Source of the DNA: an uncultured bacterium
GTDB taxonomy: Bacteria; Auribacterota; Tritonobacteria; UBA1439
Assembly: GCA_937858775.1 (NCBI GenBank)
Contig: CALLYX010000284.1
Location: forward strand, 1 to 11,010
Direction: 5' to 3'
DNA length: 11,010 nt
Shown here: positions 6,015 through 11,010 of the stretch, in pieces
Layout of the letters: every line of letters begins with the position of its first letter
Numbering within the stretch: the first letter of the stretch is position 1
The notes under the pieces: generated by a model
The model's input: the letters and a program-made list of their open reading frames with translations, nothing else
Databases searched by the model: none
What the model was told of the DNA's origin: nothing
Translations under genes and position numbers: made by a program

Positions 6015-7437
6015 ACGGGAAGAGCGGCCCCGAGGCCGCGTCCCGCCACGGATACGGGATGAGTTGCGGGATCCGGAGGATCGGGTCCCCCCCGCCGAAT
6101 CGCAGGATGAACGAGACGGCGAGCCCCGCGATCGAGCCGGCGCGGTTCGCGCTCCTCCAGAAGAGCGCCGCCACGAGCTGCGGGAAGAGGATGACATAGA
6201 CGAAGTCGCTGCACAGGTACCAGAGGGCCTGCACGCTCCTGACCTCCAGCGCGATCACCGTCGCGATGACGCCGACCGCCACGGTGGAGACCCGCAGCAC
6301 GACCCGCAGCGAGCGCTCGCTGGAGCCCGGGTTGAGGATCCCCCGGTACCAGTTCCAGGTGAACATCGACGACGCCGAGAGGAACGACGAGTCCACGGAC
6401 GACATCACCGCCGCGGCGACCGCCCCGAGGCCCAGGACCCCGACCCAGTAGGGGGTCAGGTAGCGGAGCACGTACGGGAGCACCATCGCGGGGTAGTCGA
6501 TGCCGAGGCCGAGCGTCCTCCACGGGAATACGCTTCCTATCACGCCGATGACGAGCGGCGGGACCGCCGCGATGGCGCAGAGAAAACCGGCGCAGACGGA
6601 GAAGTTCCGCGCGACCCGCGCGTTCGGCGTCGCGAGAACGCGCTGGAAATAGACGTTCCACGGGATCCCGCCCAGCATCAGCAGGAGCGACCAGTCCCAC
6701 CAGTTCCAAACCTGCGGGACCGTCCACCCCCGGCTGTGCGCGATGTCCCGCACGGGGGGCAGGATCGAGGTGAACGTGCCGCCCATGGCGTGATAGCGCT
6801 CGGCCAACCCCGCCCATCCCCCCACATGCCCGACGGCGAACGGGATGGCGGCGAGGAGGCCGATGAAGATCAAGGCGAGTTGGACCACGTCCGTGTACGC
6901 AACCGCCCAGAGCCCGCCGGCGACGGTGTAGCCGATCACGATGCCGGAGGAGAGGATGATCGAGACGGCGAGATCCAGGTTCAGGATCGTTCCGAACGTG
7001 GAGCCGAGCGCCATCAGGATCGCCCCGCTCCAGAAGATCTCGCCCGCAAGCGCCGGGAAGAAGAGTATACCGGCCATCGCCTTGCCGAAGCGCCTCTCGA
7101 ACGGGTCGAGGAGCGTGGTGAAACCGTGGCCCCGCATGACCCCCGCGAAGAAGAGCCCGCCCAGGATAAGCGAGATCGAATAGCAGAGCCCCGCCTGCGC
7201 CCCCCATGTGATCCCGTTCTTGAAGATATTCTCGGCGGTGCCGTTGATGTAGCCGCCGCAGACCCACGTAGCCGTCATCGTGAAGATCGCGACCCAGAGC
7301 GGCATCCTCCTCCCGGCGAGTATCAGGTCCTCGGTGCTTCCCGAATCCCTCTTCCGCGGGAAGTGGAAGCCTACCCAGAACACCGCCAGGTAGAAGAGAA
7401 CCATGGAGATGAAGCCGCCCCAGTGTATTCCGTTCAC
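5899..7437 (-). CDS. sodium:choline symporter, CHT1/SLC5A7-like
   Basis: The 512-residue sodium:solute symporter has about 13 hydrophobic segments. Many stretches match the animal high-affinity choline transporter as I remember it: FTMTATWVCGGYINGTAE (52-69), LILGGLFFA (90-98), AYTDVVQL (180-187), MLGGIPWNVYFQRVL (254-268), GLGAVAAAVMSSVDSS (336-351), ALWYLCSDFVYVILFPQL (404-421) and FPFKTLAM (473-480). SSVDSS carries the sodium-site serines. It should import choline into the cytoplasm with sodium. I chose the GTG at 7437 because the resulting MNGIHWGGFISMVLFY aligns from its first residue with the animal protein, and GGGATCGGGA lies just upstream. An ATG at 7485 would add 16 residues without a good ribosome binding site. 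It is last in a minus-strand cluster and overlaps the 3' end of pcs by 116 bp. Confidence 0.85.
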   Translation of the reverse strand: MNGIHWGGFISMVLFYLAVFWVGFHFPRKRDSGSTEDLILAGRRMPLWVAIFTMTATWVCGGYINGTAENIFKNGITWGAQAGLCYSISLILGGLFFAGVMRGHGFTTLLDPFERRFGKAMAGILFFPALAGEIFWSGAILMALGSTFGTILNLDLAVSIILSSGIVIGYTVAGGLWAVAYTDVVQLALIFIGLLAAIPFAVGHVGGWAGLAERYHAMGGTFTSILPPVRDIAHSRGWTVPQVWNWWDWSLLLMLGGIPWNVYFQRVLATPNARVARNFSVCAGFLCAIAAVPPLVIGVIGSVFPWRTLGLGIDYPAMVLPYVLRYLTPYWVGVLGLGAVAAAVMSSVDSSFLSASSMFTWNWYRGILNPGSSERSLRVVLRVSTVAVGVIATVIALEVRSVQALWYLCSDFVYVILFPQLVAALFWRSANRAGSIAGLAVSFILRFGGGDPILRIPQLIPYPWRDAASGPLFPFKTLAMICGLAAIYAVSKATARLCPPRPLDPGGPARAG

Positions 7438-7494
7438 GCTTCCCGATCCCCTGTCTGCGCGGCCGAGCGGCCCGCGGACTCGCATGGCCCGGCC

Positions 7495-7528
7495 GCCCCG
7501 CCCCCCGCTCGGACGGCGGGGGCGGGGC
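7495..7528. repeat. GC hairpin between NTPase and transporter
   Basis: Two perfectly complementary 11-nt arms (7495-7505 and 7518-7528, GCCCCGCCCCC against GGGGGCGGGGC) enclose a 12-nt loop. It lies 4 nt past the NTPase stop codon. No T-tract follows on the minus strand, so it is not a standard intrinsic terminator; it could attenuate or protect mRNA ends. Confidence 0.5.
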
Positions 7529-7532
7529 CGAC

Positions 7533-8072
7533 TCAGGCGCGCCCCGCCCCGTCTTCCCCGTAAATCTCCCGGTTCACGACCGGGGCGAGGGCGCAGACGA
7601 GCGCCAGCTTGAAGCTCTCCTTGCGGGTGATCCGTTTCCCCGTGAGGATGCCGAACGCCCCCTCGTTTTCGCGCACGTTCTTCCGCCCGCTCACCGCGTC
7701 TATCACGTGCGCGAGTTCCCCCCCCTCCCCCACCCGCTCAAGCAGGCGGGGGGGGAACGGCACGGAGGGGGAGGCGCCGATCCGGTCCCGCTTCCCGTCG
7801 TGCACCGCGGCCCAGCCCTTCAGGAGCGGGCCGCGCGGCGAGGGGGCCACCCCACCCTCGAGGCCGACGCCCAGGTCCGCCCCGCCCTCCTCGTAGGCGC
7901 GCCTCGCGCGGGAGATGGCGCCCGCGATCATATCCTCGTCCGTGCGCGGTGTGGCCGCGACGCCCGACGGCGCTGCGCAGCAGAGGACGGTCGCGTCACC
8001 GAACAGTTCCCGGCAGACCTCCTCGACCGCGGCGCGCTTTACCCGGTTCACGGAGCCCACGCGGACGATCAT
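7533..8072 (-). CDS. DUF84/YjjX-type non-canonical purine NTPase
   Basis: The 179-residue protein matches the inosine/xanthosine triphosphatase family (YjjX, DUF84) in length and motifs: VGSVNRVKRAAVEEV (5-19), PSGVAATPRTDEDMIAGAIS (35-54), RARRAYEEGGADLGVGLEGG (55-74), SGRKNVRENEGAFGILTG (128-145) and ALAPVVNREIY (161-171). It is expected to hydrolyse ITP/XTP and keep deaminated purines out of nucleic acids. Its ATG shares the four bases ATGA (8072-8069) with the aspartokinase stop codon, so translation is probably coupled. No separate promoter is seen. The N-terminal loop GSVNRVK replaces the more common 'TxNPxK' pattern but is within family variation. Confidence 0.87.
   Translation of the reverse strand: MIVRVGSVNRVKRAAVEEVCRELFGDATVLCCAAPSGVAATPRTDEDMIAGAISRARRAYEEGGADLGVGLEGGVAPSPRGPLLKGWAAVHDGKRDRIGASPSVPFPPRLLERVGEGGELAHVIDAVSGRKNVRENEGAFGILTGKRITRKESFKLALVCALAPVVNREIYGEDGAGRA
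7715..7758. repeat. perfect 11-bp inverted repeat inside the NTPase gene
   Basis: GTTCCCCCCCC (7715-7725) and GGGGGGGGAAC (7748-7758) are perfect inverted copies with a 22-nt spacer. They lie within the coding region for PFPPRLLERVGEGGEL, so the pattern may simply follow from Pro and Gly codons in GC-rich DNA. Confidence 0.6.
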
Positions 8073-9415
8073 GCCCGGCGCCCCCGCGCCAGGAATTCCC
8101 GGTGCAGCATGCGCACCGTGCGGTCCGCGTCGGCGTCCTTCACGAGGAACGAGATGTTCAGGGCCGAGCTCGCCTGCGAGATCATCTCGACGTTCACCCC
8201 CGCCCGCCCCACGACGCCGAATATCTTCCCGGCGATGTTCGGGGTGCCGCATATCCCGTCCCCCACCAGGCAGATGATCGTCCGGCCCCCGAAGATCCGG
8301 GTGGTGCAGATCCGCCCGAGGTCCGCGATGATTCCTTCGAGCCTCGGCGCGGCCACTCCGTCGACCGTGACGGAGACGCTCACCTCCGAGGTGGATATCA
8401 GGTCCACGGGGACCGCGTAATCCCTGAAGACCTCGAAGATCCGGGCGAGGTAGCCGTGGGCGGCGAGCATCCGCGTGGAGCGGAGGGTGAAGAGGATGTT
8501 CCCCTTCTTGCAGGCGATGGCGCGGATGGCGCTGCGCGGGCGCGGCGCCTCCCGCAGCACGAGCGAACCGGGGCTGCCGGGCTCGAATGTGTTGAGGATC
8601 CGCACCGGTATGCCCATCTCGACGGCCGGCTCGATGGTCCGGGGGTGGAGGACCTTCGCGCCGAAGTAGGCGAGCTCCGCGGCCTCGGCGAAGGAGAGCC
8701 TCGGTATCGTGCGCGCCCCCTTCACCACGCGCGGATCCGAGGTCATGATCCCGTTCACGTTCGTCCAGATCTGTATCTCCCGCGCCCCGGCCCCGCGCCC
8801 GATGATCGCCGCGGTGAAGTCGCTCCCGCCGCGCCCGAGGGTCGTGATGTCGCCGCGGACGTTCTTCGCGATGAAGCCGGCCACCACGGGGAGGCGCCGC
8901 GCCCCCGCCAGGCGCCCGCGGACCCGGCGGTACGTCCTCGGGAGCGGGCTCGCGTTGCCGTGCTCGTCGTTTGTGACGATCCCCGCCTCCCACCCGGTGT
9001 ACGCCCGGCTCGGGATGCCCCCCGCCGAGAAGAGCGCGCTCACGATCTTCGCAGAGACCCGTTCCCCGAAGGAAACGACGCAATCCAGCGTGCGCGGGGT
9101 GAGCTCGCCCAGATAGAAGACACCGTGCAGGACCTCCCGGAGCTGGGCATACTCCGCCTCCGCGACCCCCGCCGGAAGGCCGAGCTCGCCTATGATCCGG
9201 TCGTGGATTGCGCGGAACCTTTCGAAGAGGCGTATCCCATCGCGGGAGTGCTCCTTCGCGCGCCTGGCGTTCTCGAGAAGGAGGTCCGTGACCCCGCTTA
9301 CCGCAGAGACGACCACGACCGGCTTGAGGTGGAGACGGTCGGCGACTATCGCCCGGACGCGCCGCATCTCGCCGGCGCCCCCCACAGACGTCCCGCCGAA
9401 TTTCATGACGATCAT
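8069..9415 (-). CDS. lysC: aspartokinase (LysC-type, two ACT domains)
   Basis: The 448-residue enzyme phosphorylates L-aspartate, the first step toward lysine, threonine, methionine and diaminopimelate. The kinase domain (1-285) has MKFGGTSVGG (4-13), SFGERVSAKIVSALF (115-129), TTLGRGGSDFTAAIIG (191-206), WTNVNGIMTSDPR (217-229) and the AELAYFGAKVLHPRTIEPA block (246-264). Two ACT domains follow at about 300-370 and 375-445. VDLISTSEVSVSVTVD in the first is typical of monofunctional, lysine-sensitive enzymes. No homoserine dehydrogenase domain is fused. The ATG at 9415 is chosen because MIVMKFGG matches the family start and GAGGGGGG lies about 11 nt upstream. The ATG at 9460 would add 15 Arg/Gly-rich residues. 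It follows the DUF4139 gene by 87 nt and overlaps the NTPase gene by 4 nt. Confidence 0.94.
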   Translation of the reverse strand: MIVMKFGGTSVGGAGEMRRVRAIVADRLHLKPVVVVSAVSGVTDLLLENARRAKEHSRDGIRLFERFRAIHDRIIGELGLPAGVAEAEYAQLREVLHGVFYLGELTPRTLDCVVSFGERVSAKIVSALFSAGGIPSRAYTGWEAGIVTNDEHGNASPLPRTYRRVRGRLAGARRLPVVAGFIAKNVRGDITTLGRGGSDFTAAIIGRGAGAREIQIWTNVNGIMTSDPRVVKGARTIPRLSFAEAAELAYFGAKVLHPRTIEPAVEMGIPVRILNTFEPGSPGSLVLREAPRPRSAIRAIACKKGNILFTLRSTRMLAAHGYLARIFEVFRDYAVPVDLISTSEVSVSVTVDGVAAPRLEGIIADLGRICTTRIFGGRTIICLVGDGICGTPNIAGKIFGVVGRAGVNVEMISQASSALNISFLVKDADADRTVRMLHREFLARGRRA

Positions 9416-9460
9416 CCGAATCCGCCCCCCTCGGCGCCGCCCGACGGCGCCCCTGTTCAC

Positions 9461-9477
9461 GGGCCGCGCCGCGGCCC
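9461..9477. repeat. short GC hairpin upstream of aspartokinase
   Basis: GGGCCGC (9461-9467) and GCGGCCC (9471-9477) form a perfect 7-bp stem with a 3-nt loop in the 87-nt gap between the DUF4139 gene and aspartokinase. It has no T-tract on either side. It could be a weak attenuator or mere GC-rich coincidence. Confidence 0.35.
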
Positions 9478-9502
9478 GGCGCCCACCCCATCCCCGCCGG
9501 GC

Positions 9503-11010
9503 CTACTCCAAGCCCGCGACCGCCTTCTCCTTCGGGTAGCGGACCGCCACCTCGAACTCGATCGTCTTCTTCTCCCGGGGGGCGAGGTCGAGCCTCCACG
9601 CCAGCGTCCCCGGCCCCTCGCGCCCCTCGACCTTCGCCGGCTCGGGCGTCGCCGAGGCGAGGGCCGCGGCGATGTCCGGCGACCTCGACACCGGCTCCTG
9701 GTCCAGCACCGTGACCGTCTCTTTCCGGTCCTTCAGGTTCTCGATCTCGATCCGGTACTTGTAGCTCCTGAAGCCCGTCCGGCGGCGCACCACCCCCTTC
9801 TCGGCGCCGGTCGAGATGAGCTTCCGCTTCACCCGCACCCCCTCGTCGATGCCGAGATAGAGCTGGAACGTCTCGCCCGCCGCCACGTGCTCCATCGTCG
9901 AGGTCCCGACGAACTCGGGGCCGAGGAAGACCTGCACCTCGCCCGCGAGGAGCGGGAAACCGGTCTCGTTCTTGACGTTCGCCGTCAGGTAGGCGAACTC
10001 CGCGAGCTTCGGCACGGTGAAGTACTCGTACTCGGCCTTGAGCGGGAATGCCGCGACGACCGTCTTGTGCGGGTTGTTGTCGCTGGGAATCGTTTCCTTC
10101 CGCTTCACCGTGAAGGCGACGGCCCCGCCGCGGCGGCCGGCCTCCGCGACGGCGGCCGCCGCCTCCGCCGGCCCCCCCATGCCGCCCTGGGCCTCATCCA
10201 GCGCCATATCCGCCTCCGCGGCCATCGGGGCGGCGGGCATCGCCGCGCGCATCGGCCTGCCCCCCGCGCCATAGACGACCTTGGGCTTCTCAAAATCGAT
10301 GTACCACGGTTCGAGCTCGGGCGGCCTGCCGCTCACCGACGGCCTCGCGGTGGAGAGCTCGAGCGTCACGTCCTTCCACTCCTCGCCCGTGTTCTGCCGC
10401 ACCTGCGCGCAGTAGGTGAGCCCCGCCCTCCCGGACTCGCGCTCGGCGCGCGCGTCGTAGAGCGGCTGCCAGCCCGCCCCGCAGACCATGTAGGCCAGGT
10501 CGAGCGCGAAATCCCCCCCCTCCTCCGCGTCGAGCGTCACGCGGACGTTCTTCTGCTCCCTCGGCGACTCGGAGACGATCCGCTCGAGCTTCTTCCTCGC
10601 CGCCTCGATCTCCTTCCTCACGTCGCGGAGATCCCGCTGTGCCTCGCGCAGGCGGGGCGAGAGGGCGCCGCTCTCGGCGCCGAGGTAGGCGATCACGCTC
10701 CCCCACTCGGCCGGAGAGGGGGGCTTGAGCAGCATCTCCTTCGAGATCCCCTCCGCCATCGAGGAGGAGATGGATTCGAGAAACTTCATCTGGAGCCCCA
10801 CCGCCTTCCCCTTGTCCTCGATGCCGCGCGCCTTCTCCTCGAGCCCCTCTATCTCCCTCTCCACCGTCTTCACGCGCTCGTGCCTCGCCGCCGTAACGTA
10901 CGCCGCCTTCACCTCCGTCCCCAGACTCGTCACCCACGCCGCTCCCGTCCCCAGCGCGCGCAGCGAGCTCTCATTCAAACCGGCCGTTAGGCTGGCGAAA
11001 ACTATCGCCT
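9503..11010 (-). CDS. DUF4139 protein (MuiA-like), N-terminus off window
   Basis: About 501 residues are visible; the reading frame stays open to the right edge, with AIVFASLTAG preceding the possible TTG start at 10978. The true start thus lies outside. The visible N-terminal part (IVFASLTAGLNESSLRALG) fits the end of a DUF4140 domain. Next come charged helices likely to form coiled coils (two blocks, about 10890-10790 and 10660-10570). The DUF4139 beta-rich domain then runs from about 10550 and includes CGAGWQPLYDARAE, YCAQVRQNTGEEWKDVTLEL and STARPSV. A Met/Ala/Gly-rich low-complexity insert lies around 10270-10130, as often seen in this family. These proteins are often annotated 'mucoidy inhibitor A' but their molecular role is not established; many are exported. 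The gene ends 87 nt before aspartokinase and may be co-transcribed with it. Confidence 0.85.
   Translation of the reverse strand, partial: AIVFASLTAGLNESSLRALGTGAAWVTSLGTEVKAAYVTAARHERVKTVEREIEGLEEKARGIEDKGKAVGLQMKFLESISSSMAEGISKEMLLKPPSPAEWGSVIAYLGAESGALSPRLREAQRDLRDVRKEIEAARKKLERIVSESPREQKNVRVTLDAEEGGDFALDLAYMVCGAGWQPLYDARAERESGRAGLTYCAQVRQNTGEEWKDVTLELSTARPSVSGRPPELEPWYIDFEKPKVVYGAGGRPMRAAMPAAPMAAEADMALDEAQGGMGGPAEAAAAVAEAGRRGGAVAFTVKRKETIPSDNNPHKTVVAAFPLKAEYEYFTVPKLAEFAYLTANVKNETGFPLLAGEVQVFLGPEFVGTSTMEHVAAGETFQLYLGIDEGVRVKRKLISTGAEKGVVRRRTGFRSYKYRIEIENLKDRKETVTVLDQEPVSRSPDIAAALASATPEPAKVEGREGPGTLAWRLDLAPREKKTIEFEVAVRYPKEKAVAGLE

Noticed and set aside
10976..10978. TTG at 10978 as the start of the DUF4139 protein
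   Set aside because: The upstream codons are open and read AIVFASLTAG, which fits the DUF4140 domain, so the protein very probably begins beyond the window.
7949..10990. Very long plus-strand open frame (about 1000 codons) opposite aspartokinase and the DUF4139 gene
   Set aside because: Its translation is Arg/Pro/His-rich without any recognisable motif and lies antisense to two well-supported genes. GC-rich DNA commonly gives such shadow frames.

Overview
The window is very GC-rich DNA (roughly two thirds G+C or more by eye) from a bacterium with an outer membrane: it encodes a Pal-type OmpA-domain lipoprotein, a second probable lipoprotein with LysM, and several secreted proteins. Promoters look like ordinary sigma-70 type and ribosome binding sites are GGAGG-like. 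No gene fixes the phylum. I see no mobile elements, CRISPR, tRNA or rRNA. It reads as chromosomal core and envelope genes of a poorly sampled Gram-negative lineage, packed tightly with short intergenic gaps.

Layout. Positions 137-3579 hold four plus-strand genes: a secreted protein with a degenerate staphylococcal-nuclease-like domain, a uridine-kinase-like P-loop protein, pal with its own promoter and a good intrinsic terminator, and a coiled-coil LysM lipoprotein. Positions 3610-5121 hold two minus-strand genes: a secreted helix-hairpin-helix protein and, upstream of it, thioredoxin reductase. Position 5235 starts a plus-strand phosphatidylcholine synthase gene, divergent from trxB. Converging on it and overlapping its 3' end is the last gene of a minus-strand cluster running from 11010 down to 5899: a DUF4139 ('MuiA-like') protein cut by the window edge, aspartokinase, a DUF84/YjjX-type NTPase whose start overlaps the aspartokinase stop, and a sodium:solute symporter that strongly resembles the animal high-affinity choline transporter (CHT1/SLC5A7).

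The most coherent functional story is choline uptake plus direct phosphatidylcholine synthesis. The CHT1-like symporter would import choline and Pcs would condense it with CDP-diacylglycerol to make phosphatidylcholine in one step. The two genes are neighbours, converge, and share about 116 bp at their 3' ends.

A second theme is promoter architecture. Three genes (137+, 5121-, 5235+) have a near-consensus -10 hexamer ending only 7-11 nt before the start codon and no Shine-Dalgarno sequence, which predicts leaderless or nearly leaderless mRNAs. Other genes in the same window (pal, the LysM gene, the HhH gene) have strong purine-rich ribosome binding sites. Functional calls rest on motifs and remembered family sequences; no database search was possible.
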